Under the pieces are notes generated by a model. It ran no database searches, had not been told where the DNA came from, and was given only the letters and a program-made list of their open reading frames with translations. Made by a program: the position numbers and the translations under genes. 64,000 nucleotides of DNA from the NCBI GenBank assembly GCA_050486265.1, contig JBJHCY010000004.1, forward strand, positions 290,900 to 354,899, given 5' to 3'. The DNA comes from SLFH01 sp050486265. Its GTDB lineage: Bacteria > Planctomycetota > Phycisphaerae > Phycisphaerales > UBA1924. Shown piece by piece: positions 32,695-40,864 of this stretch; position 1 is the first letter of the stretch; the number at the start of each line of letters is the position of its first letter.

Positions 32695-35177
32695 GCCGCG
32701 AGTTCCTGGACGCCCGCCGAGGCGGCTTGCAGGTTGCGGGTGACCGTCGCGATCAGCCGCTTGGCGAAGGCTTCGTGCGTGCAGTGCTCCATCGCCCTGC
32801 GACGGATGCCGCCGATGAGGTTTGTTCGCCACGCGGGGCGTTCGACGGCCCGCTCGATCAGCGCTTCGAGCGAGGCGTTGTCCCAGAAGCAGACCTCGAG
32901 CGGGTCGCCCAGAAGCCAGCACGGGTCCTCGTCGATCGGGCGTCCGAAGGTGTCGCGGGCGAGCGAGGCCCGGCGCCGGTCGTCCATCAGGAAGCCCGGC
33001 GGCTCTTGCAGGCCCAGGCGATCGGCGATCGACTTGAACCGCATCGATTCGGGCGTGTCGGCATGGCTGAAGCAATCCGCGTGCATCGATGCGTCGCGCC
33101 CGATCGGCTCGGCGTCCAGCAGCTTGCGCTGCGCCCGTGTGATCAGCAAGCCGAGCCCGTCTCGGAAAAACCGCACGCCCGGCAGCCCGCCCGAGAGCGC
33201 GCACTCGACGATCCGCTGGTGCGACATCGTCGAGGCGCTGATGTGCAGGTGCAGCTTGGCGAGGTTGTACGAGGCGCGAAGGGGTTCGCCGTGGTCAAGC
33301 ACGCCCTTGGCGTAGCCCCCGAGCGTCGGGTGCTCTTCCCAGCCCCGCCCGTACAGATGCAGGCGCCAGCCCCGCCGGTCGCAGATCGCCGCGGCGGATT
33401 CCAACGCGCGGTGGCGGAGCACGCGGTCGAGCAGGGGCGTCGCGGCGTGGCGATAGAGGTACGCCGCCGAATCCGGCGAGACGCTGAGCCCCAGGCGCTG
33501 CTCGATGATCGCGTCGACCGTTTCCTTGAGCGCCTTGTGGTGCTTGAGTTCGTGCACGCGCGGGGCGAGGTCTTCTGCGGCTTCGAGGATCGCGTCGATG
33601 CAGGCGCATACACGCTTGTCTGCGCTCGACTGCAGCTTCAGTCGCTCGGCCATCGCCCGGGGCGTCTCGCTGTGGTTCGTCGCGCAGGCGACCTCGCACT
33701 CGTGCAGGCGCGCGAGCTCGGGCGAGGGCGTCGCGGCGTGGAACTTCCGCGAGCTCGCGGGCACCGAGGCCGGCATCGCCCGCTCGGGATCGTGCCCGCC
33801 CCGCTGGATCAGCTCGGGCGTGATGTGCCCCGCGATGAAGTCCAGCGCGGCGTCGCCCGTCCCGCCCCCAACCGACCTGCTCGCCTCGAACAGGTGCGGC
33901 ATCGCGTCCTGCACCCAGCAGACAAACGGAACCTCGTCCGGGTACACGCCCTGCTGCACGCACGATCGCGGGTAGTTGATCACGACGATCAGGTCGGGCT
34001 CGAGCGCCTCGACCGCGCGCAGCTGGCCCGAGGCCTCGGTCGTCGAGCTGTCGTCGGGCTCGATCACCACCTCCGCCTCGTGCCCGAGCGACCGGAACGC
34101 CTCGGCGAGGTCGGCGCTCGCGTGCTGGATATAGGTCGAGTAGCGCGTCGTGGGGATCAGCATCCGCAAGGGCTCGGTCGCGCCCGGGGCAGTCGCGCCG
34201 GCGAACCTCCGGGCCCAGTACGCCGCGTCGCGCCCGGCATACAGGGAAGCGACCCGTTCGCCGAGCGATTGTTCGTCCTGCTGCTGCGCCGCGACCGCGT
34301 TCTGCAGCACGCCCGCGGCGTCGGGCACGAGCGCCGTCTGTAGCGACGGCTGACGCAGGAAAGGCCCGGCGATCGTCAGGCCCCGGCGCAAAGCGAGCGA
34401 TTCGGCGAACCCGCCCGAGGCGTCGGGCCCGATGAAGCACTCGACGCGGTTGTGCGAGAGCATTTGCGCCATGTCCGCCTGCGCGAGACCGTCGAGGGCC
34501 TCGGCGGGGTCGGCCTGCAGGATGGTGATCCGCGGGGCGTACCCGTTGGCGCGTGGCGAGGCCGCCTCGGCGACCGCGATCAGCAGCCAGGGCGGATCGA
34601 TCCCCTCGACGGTCATCGGGCGGGGGTATTCGCCCAGCGTTGCGAGGTGGGAGCGGGCGAACTCGGCCGCCATCGCGCGCCCGTCGAACAAGCCGCGCCA
34701 GAGCCTGAGGTCCGTTTCGCCGGGGGGCCGCCGGATGTACTGGTTGTCGGCGGTCCGCCGCCAGTCCTCGGATCGGAGGTTGTCCGCCCAGCGGTCGAAG
34801 GCGTCGGAGAGGGCCGCGGGCGCGCGCCCGCCGAGCGCATCGAGGTTGGCCCGGGCGGTTTGGATCAGCGCCTCATGGTCTACCCCGTTATCGGGTAGGG
34901 TGGCGACCTGGCTTCTCAACGCCGCGACCTCCGGCGATTCGGCGGCCCGCGCATCGAGCAGGTCGAGCTGCTCCAGCGCCGGCGCCTTCAGCCCCAGATG
35001 CGCAAGATTTGCCGAGACGAGGAACCGCACCATCGCGTCGCCGGGCGCCTGCGCCAGCGCCTGGGCCGCGATCGGCAGCCAGAGCCACGGGCGCATCTGG
35101 CGACCGAGGGCGACGATCTCGTCGCGGCTGATCGTGCGCGACTGAGCGGGGGGCGGCTGGTTGCTTGTCTGGGTCAC
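32691..35177 (-). CDS. Large glycosyltransferase-like protein
   Basis: The 828-residue product begins with GTG 35177; the frame is open further upstream but is Arg-rich there. The N-terminal third is helical and TPR-like (ALAQAPGDAMVRFLVSANLA). The middle contains RMLIPTTRYSTYIQHAS, LIVVINYPRS and PFVCWVQDAMPHLF, and the last third has the CgeB/GT group 1 pattern HISASTMSHQRIVECALSGG. A related mix is found in the smaller protein at 11360. It likely builds or transfers a glycan, but the donor is not clear. It heads a three-gene minus-strand operon, divergent from 35264. Confidence 0.7.
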   Translation of the reverse strand: MTQTSNQPPPAQSRTISRDEIVALGRQMRPWLWLPIAAQALAQAPGDAMVRFLVSANLAHLGLKAPALEQLDLLDARAAESPEVAALRSQVATLPDNGVDHEALIQTARANLDALGGRAPAALSDAFDRWADNLRSEDWRRTADNQYIRRPPGETDLRLWRGLFDGRAMAAEFARSHLATLGEYPRPMTVEGIDPPWLLIAVAEAASPRANGYAPRITILQADPAEALDGLAQADMAQMLSHNRVECFIGPDASGGFAESLALRRGLTIAGPFLRQPSLQTALVPDAAGVLQNAVAAQQQDEQSLGERVASLYAGRDAAYWARRFAGATAPGATEPLRMLIPTTRYSTYIQHASADLAEAFRSLGHEAEVVIEPDDSSTTEASGQLRAVEALEPDLIVVINYPRSCVQQGVYPDEVPFVCWVQDAMPHLFEASRSVGGGTGDAALDFIAGHITPELIQRGGHDPERAMPASVPASSRKFHAATPSPELARLHECEVACATNHSETPRAMAERLKLQSSADKRVCACIDAILEAAEDLAPRVHELKHHKALKETVDAIIEQRLGLSVSPDSAAYLYRHAATPLLDRVLRHRALESAAAICDRRGWRLHLYGRGWEEHPTLGGYAKGVLDHGEPLRASYNLAKLHLHISASTMSHQRIVECALSGGLPGVRFFRDGLGLLITRAQRKLLDAEPIGRDASMHADCFSHADTPESMRFKSIADRLGLQEPPGFLMDDRRRASLARDTFGRPIDEDPCWLLGDPLEVCFWDNASLEALIERAVERPAWRTNLIGGIRRRAMEHCTHEAFAKRLIATVTRNLQAASAGVQELAA

Positions 35178-35263
35178 GGGGTTTGTATCGGAACGCCCGG
35201 GGATCGTCCGACAGATGAAACGGCGTGCGCCGAGACATTTGCGCGCGCCGATGGAGACCGACG

Positions 35264-36880
35264 ATGGGCCAGAGCGGCAAGATCCTGGGCCGCGCCGAAC
35301 TGCTCGCCCTGCGCGAGCGGCTGCGGCGCGAGGGGCGGACACTCGTGCAGTGCCACGGGTGCTTCGACATCGTGCACCCCGGGCACATCCGCCACCTGCG
35401 CTTCGCGCGCGCCCAGGGCGACCTGCTGCTGGTGAGTATCACCGGCGACGGGTTTGTGGGCAAGGGCGAGGGGCGTCCCCTGATCCCCGAAGAACTCCGC
35501 GCCGAGAACCTCGCCGAGCTCGACTGCGTCGATCTCGTGCACATCGACCGCAGCGCGACCGCCCTCGACCTGCTCTCTGACCTGCAGCCGGACATCTACA
35601 TCAAGGGCAGCGAGTACGAGCACAACAACGACCCCCGCTTCCGGGCGGAGCGAGACGCGGTCGAGGCTTCGGGCGGGCGCGTGGTCTTCAGCTCGGGCGA
35701 TGTGGTCTTCAGCTCGACGGCGCTGATCGCCTCGATGGAGCATTCGGTCGATCCCTTCCATAAACGGCTCGCCCGCCTGACGCAGCGGCCCGAGCTCGCG
35801 ATGGCCGAGCTGCACGGGCACATCGAGAAGATGCGCGGGCGCCGGCTGCTGGTTGTCGGCGAGGTCATCCGCGATACCTATGTCTTGTGCGATCAGCCCG
35901 AGGTCGCCGGCGAGAGCCCGGTGCTGACGCTCCGCCCGATCGAAAGGCGGAGCTACGACGGGGGCGCGGCGGTCATCGCCAGGCACGCCGCGGCGATGGG
36001 CGCCAAGCCCATCCTGCTCACCGTGATGCCCGAGGGGGCCGCGTCGGAAGAGATCCGCCAGCGCCTGACGGCCGAGGGCGTCGAGGTTCGCAGCCTGCCC
36101 GTCGGCGGGACGCTGCCCGAGAAGCAGCGGTTTCTGGCCGGCCAGCAGAAGGTGATGAAGCTCGACCTCGTCGAGCCGATCGTGCTCGATCAGGCGCGCC
36201 AGCGGGCGTTTGTCGGAATGGCCGCCGAGGCGTGCGGGGAGGGGATCGACGGGGCGATCGTGGCGGACTTCGGGCTCGGCCTGCTCGGCGAGACGCTGAC
36301 ACGCGAGCTGACGCGGCGCATCCGCCCGATGGTGGGCGTCATGGCGGGGGATGTGAGCGGCCGACGCTCCAGCCTGCTCTCGATGGAGCGGATGGACATG
36401 CTCTTTCCGAGCGAGCGCGAGCTGCGCGAGTCGATGCGGATCTTCGACGAGGGCGTGCCGGCGGTCGCGTGGAAACTGCTGGAACACACGAAATCGGCGT
36501 CGGCGATCATCAAGATGGGGGCCGACGGGTTGGTCGCTTTCAGCCGCCTGCCCGAGCCGGGCGAGGGGTGGGAGCGAAAGCTCGGCTCGGAACACATCCC
36601 CGCGCTGGCGACGATCGCGATCGACCCGCTCGGCTGCGGCGACGCGCTGATGACCGCCGCGACGCTGACGCGGATCGCCGGCGGCTCGCTCCTGGCGGCG
36701 GGGTTTCTCGGGGCCGTCGCGGCGGCGACGCAGGCGCAGCGCCTCGGCAACCTGCCCGTCTCGGCGACCGACCTGCGCCAGGGCGTCGCGCGCGTCCACG
36801 CGGCTCATCTCGCCTTTGTCTCCGCCGAGGTTATCCAGTCGAGGCGGCCGGGCGATCGGGCGGCCATGAAGGCGTCATGA
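35264..36880 (+). CDS. HldE/RfaE-like enzyme with domains in reversed order
   Basis: The 538-residue protein has two domains. Residues about 10-165 are a nucleotidyltransferase with CHGCFDIVHPGHIRHLRFA, containing the HPGH catalytic motif, and IYIKGSEYEH. Residues about 200-510 are a PfkB-type sugar kinase with YDGGAAVIARHAAAMGA and the active-site loop IDPLGCGDALMTAA, in which the general-base Asp is present. In E. coli HldE the kinase comes first. The pair would phosphorylate and then activate a heptose-like sugar to an NDP form for surface glycans. ATG 35264 is used; ATG 35251 lies in another frame. Confidence 0.85.
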   Translation: MGQSGKILGRAELLALRERLRREGRTLVQCHGCFDIVHPGHIRHLRFARAQGDLLLVSITGDGFVGKGEGRPLIPEELRAENLAELDCVDLVHIDRSATALDLLSDLQPDIYIKGSEYEHNNDPRFRAERDAVEASGGRVVFSSGDVVFSSTALIASMEHSVDPFHKRLARLTQRPELAMAELHGHIEKMRGRRLLVVGEVIRDTYVLCDQPEVAGESPVLTLRPIERRSYDGGAAVIARHAAAMGAKPILLTVMPEGAASEEIRQRLTAEGVEVRSLPVGGTLPEKQRFLAGQQKVMKLDLVEPIVLDQARQRAFVGMAAEACGEGIDGAIVADFGLGLLGETLTRELTRRIRPMVGVMAGDVSGRRSSLLSMERMDMLFPSERELRESMRIFDEGVPAVAWKLLEHTKSASAIIKMGADGLVAFSRLPEPGEGWERKLGSEHIPALATIAIDPLGCGDALMTAATLTRIAGGSLLAAGFLGAVAAATQAQRLGNLPVSATDLRQGVARVHAAHLAFVSAEVIQSRRPGDRAAMKAS

Positions 36881-36893
36881 ACGGAAAAGCGTC

Positions 36894-38024
36894 ATGAACG
36901 GCCCGGCATCACATCCGCGGATCAGCTACATCTTCCCGACGCGCAACCGGCCCGACCGTGTTTCGCAGACGCTGGCGGCGCTGGGCGCGCTGCCCAGACA
37001 CCGGGCCGAGGTCGTGATCGCCGACAACGCGTCGGACGAGCCCGTCCGCGCGCCCGCGACGCTCGCCAACGGCGTGCCCGTCACCGTGCTGCGGCTTGAG
37101 CGCAACGAGGGCGCGGCGGCGCGGAACGCCGCGGCGGATGCGAGCGATCCGTCCAGCGACTGGCTCGTCATGCTCGACGACGATTCGCACCCGACGGATC
37201 TCGGCCTGCTCGAAGCGTTGGCCGGGCAGGCGTCCGGGGTGGTCGCGGTCTCGGCGGATATCCGGTTGCCGCGGATGGGCGGGCGCGAGTCGGGCGGGCT
37301 GCCCGAGGTCTTCATCGGCTGCGGCGTCGCGATCCGGCGCGACGCGTTCCTGTATTCGGGCGGGTACGACCCGGCGTTCGGCTACTACGCCGAGGAGTAC
37401 GACCTCGCGGCCCGCTTCCTGATCGCCGGCGGACGCGTCGCGTTCGACCCGCGCTTCAGGGTCGACCACCACAAGGTCGAGGCCGGGCGCGACATGGACC
37501 AGATCCTCGGGCGGCTGGTGCGCAACAACGGCTGGGTGATCCAGCGGTACGCGCCGGAAACCGAACGCCGCGAGCTGCAGCGGGAGAACCGGCGGCGATA
37601 CCGGGCGATCGCGAGCAAGGAGAATGCGCTCAAAGGCTTCGGGGCGGGGCTGGTTGAACTGCGGCGGACGGTTCGGAGGCAGGTCCGATCCCCGATGACG
37701 CGGGAGGTCTTCGACCGTTTCACGGGGCTCGCGGCGGCCAGGGCCGGGATCGCGGCGGCGATGCGCGAAGCGCCGTTCGATCGAGCGGCTTTGGTCTGCG
37801 AGGGAAAGAACGCGTGGGCGGTGCGGCGGGTGCTCCTTGAAGCGGGCGTGCGCGAAGACGCGGGCGCGCCGGTCGCGGTGATCGGGACGATGTCGCCGGG
37901 GCCGATGCTCGATGCGTGGGGGAAGGTGTCGGGGCGGCGGGCGGTGCTGCCTTGGGAGGTTGCCCAGGGGATGGCGGGCGCGAGTGCGGGTCGTGCTGCG
38001 GCAGTTGATGCCCGAGTTGCGTGA
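36894..38024 (+). CDS. Family 2 glycosyltransferase with partial C-terminal module
   Basis: The 376-residue enzyme shows YIFPTRNRPDRVSQTLAAL, VVIADNASDEP, DWLVMLDDDSHP and GGYDPAFGYYAEEYDLAAR, all typical of GT2 rhamnosyl- or galactofuranosyl-like enzymes. From about residue 293 a segment beginning AALVCEGKNAWAVRR appears to be a degenerate version of the Rossmann-like modules of the other GTs; the usual GAG turn is changed to CEG. The ATG at 36894 sits in a 13-base duplication (GCGTCATGAACGG) that also forms a six-codon frame just upstream. Confidence 0.85.
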   Translation: MNGPASHPRISYIFPTRNRPDRVSQTLAALGALPRHRAEVVIADNASDEPVRAPATLANGVPVTVLRLERNEGAAARNAAADASDPSSDWLVMLDDDSHPTDLGLLEALAGQASGVVAVSADIRLPRMGGRESGGLPEVFIGCGVAIRRDAFLYSGGYDPAFGYYAEEYDLAARFLIAGGRVAFDPRFRVDHHKVEAGRDMDQILGRLVRNNGWVIQRYAPETERRELQRENRRRYRAIASKENALKGFGAGLVELRRTVRRQVRSPMTREVFDRFTGLAAARAGIAAAMREAPFDRAALVCEGKNAWAVRRVLLEAGVREDAGAPVAVIGTMSPGPMLDAWGKVSGRRAVLPWEVAQGMAGASAGRAAAVDARVA

Positions 38025-38087
38025 ACAGTCGCCGGCGCTGACCCGACCCTTCGCTTTGCTCAGGGATCGGCGTCAAGGTGATTCAAT

Positions 38088-38232
38088 CTGTGGCACTGGC
38101 GGCTTGTCCGCCAGTGTCTGTGCGTCACGGATGAACCCGGCTGGATCAAGTGCAAGAGGTCGGCAGTACGGCGCGCATTGCTTGATGCAATGCTGACAGA
38201 AAACACTGGCGGACAAGCCGCCAGTGCCACAG
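38088..38232. repeat. REPIN-like pair of inverted palindromes, copy B
   Basis: Left arm 38088-38119 and right arm 38203-38232 are inverted copies of CTGTGGCACTGGCGGCTTGT plus the following CCGCCAGTGT half-palindrome. They match the ends of the element at 24622-24903. The interior of about 80 bases has a weak GCAAGAGGTCGGCAG remnant of the inner hairpin family. No clear target duplication is seen. It lies 63 bases after the stop at 38024. Confidence 0.85.
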
Positions 38233-38265
38233 GTCTTTGCCGCTTCCAGCGAGCCTGCGGCTCGC

Positions 38266-39399
38266 TCAATGCCCAAACAGATTGCGCTGCCCGAACATGC
38301 CCTGCTTCTCGAAGTGTTCCAGCGCGTCGTCGACGGTCGGGAAGATCTTGGTCGCGGTTTCGGTGATGAAGGGGCTGGGGGTTTTCTTCGGCTTCCAGAC
38401 GACGAAGACATCCTTGGTATGCTCGAAAGCGTGCTGGAGCTCGCGTTCGACGCCGCTGGAGAGGCCGGGGATTTCCTTGCCGTCGGCGCCCATCAGCTCG
38501 GGGATGTAGCTGACGATCATGTCGGACTGGTCGATGAGTTTGAAGTCGCGCATGTAGATCTGGCCGTCGATGTCGCCGGCGATATCGAGCACCTCGCGTG
38601 TGCGTGCCTTGATGGGGGCCGCGGCTTTGCCCCCGCCGAAGCTGTGGGGCAGGTGCTCGAAGAACTCCTCGCCCTCGCGTGCCGCGGCGATCGCACGCTC
38701 GAGCAGCAGCTTCTCGTCGACATCGCCGGGGTCGAAGGTGATGAAGTGTTCGGCGAGGCGGGCGCGGAAGTCGTCGATCTCGGCGAGCACATCGGGCATG
38801 TCCACCACATGGCTCATCGGGAAGCTCGGGTAGACCGTCTTCATATCCGGGCGGCACATCAGGCGGAAGAGCGTCGTGGCCGTATCGGCGTGGCGCCCGC
38901 GGCTCATGATGTAGAACCTGCTGCCCGGCACCGCCTTGGCCATCAGCTCGGTCGCGAGGATCTCTTCTTCGCGCCAGACCATGCAGTCCTTCAGCGTCGC
39001 GTCGATCTCGTGCTCGTGGTGCAGGCGGGCGTGCACGACCTCGATGTTGTCGACCAGGCAGATGAACAGGTCCGGCGCGAGCTTGGTGAGCTGGTCGAAG
39101 TCAAACGCCGCGAACAGCCCGTGGCGCCAGCGGAAGGTCGCGTGCGTGTTGACGATCAGGTTCTGGTGGTCGCGCGCCTCGGAGATGATGTCCTTGAAGG
39201 CGGCGCGGCGCAGGTTGTTCAGGCGGCTCAGCGGCAGGTCGAGGATCTTGCCCGGGCGGATGTCGGGCGCCTCGCGGTACATCATGTCGCCGACATGAAA
39301 CAGGGCGATGGTCTCGCCCTGGTCGCCGGCGAAGTCGCGCACGGCGTTGAGGTAGGGCTTCTTGTCCATGCCGACCTGGCCTGTGACGATCGCTCGCAT
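38266..39399 (-). CDS. Conserved-looking protein with a degenerate P-loop start
   Basis: The 377-residue protein begins MRAIVTGQVGMDKKPYL, which resembles a P-loop but lacks the GKT/S residues. Other distinctive stretches are LFHVGDMMYREAPD, LIVNTHATFRWRHGL, CLVDNIEVVHARL and, near the end, IVSYIPELM and GVERELQHAFEHTKDVFVVW, which recall nucleoside 2-deoxyribosyltransferase-like folds. The VNTHATFRW and LVDN elements could be the second and third nucleotide motifs of a kinase-like fold. No function is proposed. ATG 39399 is preferred over earlier frames because the sequence becomes protein-like there. It is divergent from the gene at 39566. Confidence 0.7.
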   Translation of the reverse strand: MRAIVTGQVGMDKKPYLNAVRDFAGDQGETIALFHVGDMMYREAPDIRPGKILDLPLSRLNNLRRAAFKDIISEARDHQNLIVNTHATFRWRHGLFAAFDFDQLTKLAPDLFICLVDNIEVVHARLHHEHEIDATLKDCMVWREEEILATELMAKAVPGSRFYIMSRGRHADTATTLFRLMCRPDMKTVYPSFPMSHVVDMPDVLAEIDDFRARLAEHFITFDPGDVDEKLLLERAIAAAREGEEFFEHLPHSFGGGKAAAPIKARTREVLDIAGDIDGQIYMRDFKLIDQSDMIVSYIPELMGADGKEIPGLSSGVERELQHAFEHTKDVFVVWKPKKTPSPFITETATKIFPTVDDALEHFEKQGMFGQRNLFGH

Positions 39400-39494
39400 C
39401 GCGAAATCTCCGATGGCTTGTGCCGAGAAACGGTCAAAGGGTAGCCGTGCCGCAAGGGCCCTACGCCCGCGCCGGGGCCGATCCTTCGTTAAAC

Positions 39495-39540
39495 TGGGCT
39501 CAAGACAGGGCTCAAGGCAGGGCTCAAGGCTGGGCCTGAA
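39495..39540. repeat. Short tandem repeat upstream of the PH-like gene
   Basis: Four imperfect copies of a 12-14-base unit CAGGGCTCAAGG lie in tandem shortly before the start at 39566. They may affect spacing of expression signals, but no promoter is obvious in them. Confidence 0.6.
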
Positions 39541-39565
39541 GCTGGAGTATGCAAGGGAGATCCGA

Positions 39566-40864
39566 ATGGCGAACGGGGCGGCTGCAAGGTTAGTGGACGC
39601 GGGGGCGGTCGCTCCCTCGCGCCTCGGCCCCGTGGCGCGGGCGACAGCCGACCCGGAACTCGAACAATGGGTCGAGTCCGAGCTGGCGCCGGGCGAGCGG
39701 GCGATCTGGGCCGCACGGGCGGACAACGGCGTGCTTCTGCTCTCGGCGTCAGTGATGGCGGGCATGGTGCTGGCCGGCGCGTTCGCCCTGCTCGGCCTTG
39801 GGATCTCCCATCAGGCGCACGCGAGGTTTGCGGGCTCGTGGGGCGTCGCAAACACCTACATCCAGCCGGTGATCTCACTCGCGATCATGTTTGTGATCTT
39901 CTTCGCCGGACGGTCCATGCTCGCATGGACGCGGGCGTTCCGGGGTTGGTCGTGCCGCTACGCCCTGACCGATCGCCGGCTGATCATCGGCCGGGGCCGG
40001 CGCACGCGCGAGATCCAGCGGGGTGATGTCCTGGAGATTCTTCGCTCCCGGGTCTGCGGTTTCTGGTGGAGCGTCTCGCTCTACGGGCGAGACACCGGGC
40101 CGGATCGGGCGACGGTCGAGCTCGAAACGATCGCGCCGACCGGGCTGGACCGCGAGCTCGAGCGGGCGTTGATTGTCGCGTGGGGCTTGCCGCAGGTCGC
40201 CGAAGCCGGCGAGCTTCACGAGCGCGTCCGTGACGCGGCATCCGCCCCCGACTCGTACTGGAACGACCCCGCCCGCCTGAGCGAGCGCCGCCTCAAACCG
40301 ATCAGAGACGAACTGGTCAAGGGCGAACGCCTTTTGATGGCATGGTCGCCCCGCAGGATGCTCCCGCAGCGCGTCGAGCGACCGCTCCATGCGCTCTGCC
40401 TTGCCGCGTTGTGCTGCACGATTGCGGCGTTGACCACAATCGCGGCGGTTGCGACTGCAGAGTCCGCGGCGATGCTCGGCCTGCTCGGGTTTCTGGGCCT
40501 GGCGCCGCCCGCGACGCCCAGCGCGTGGTGGTTGCTTGCGATGGGGGAATGGTCGGCGCTGGTGTGGGCGTCGCCGCCGGGCCTGTTCGCCGTGCTCGAT
40601 GTGAGCGGGCGGATGGCGGGCGTTCCGTGCTCTGCGGTGACCGACCGGCGCTGTATCGTCAGCTCGGGCGAAACGGTCCGCTCCTGCGGCGAGGCCTCGA
40701 TCCGCAAGGCCCGCATCCGCAAACGGTTCCGGCTGACCGGATGCATCAAGTTTCACAGAGAGACCGGGACATGGCTCGGCATGCCGGAAACGGCGCCGCC
40801 GATGAAGCTTCGCGATCCGGACGCGGGGCTCGCGTTCATGCGCAGCGGGTTCGTAGGGGAGTGA
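39566..40864 (+). CDS. Membrane protein with two PH-like domains, paralog A
   Basis: The 432-residue product starts at ATG 39566. It has two halves of similar plan, each with a pair of membrane segments followed by a short beta domain: YALTDRRLIIGRG near residue 130 and SAVTDRRCIVSSGE near residue 355. The TDRR signature is typical of bacterial PH (bPH2-like) domains, in which the membrane part is followed by a small beta barrel. The next gene has the same plan and overlaps by one base, so this is a tandem duplication that has diverged strongly. Function unknown. Confidence 0.78.
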   Translation: MANGAAARLVDAGAVAPSRLGPVARATADPELEQWVESELAPGERAIWAARADNGVLLLSASVMAGMVLAGAFALLGLGISHQAHARFAGSWGVANTYIQPVISLAIMFVIFFAGRSMLAWTRAFRGWSCRYALTDRRLIIGRGRRTREIQRGDVLEILRSRVCGFWWSVSLYGRDTGPDRATVELETIAPTGLDRELERALIVAWGLPQVAEAGELHERVRDAASAPDSYWNDPARLSERRLKPIRDELVKGERLLMAWSPRRMLPQRVERPLHALCLAALCCTIAALTTIAAVATAESAAMLGLLGFLGLAPPATPSAWWLLAMGEWSALVWASPPGLFAVLDVSGRMAGVPCSAVTDRRCIVSSGETVRSCGEASIRKARIRKRFRLTGCIKFHRETGTWLGMPETAPPMKLRDPDAGLAFMRSGFVGE

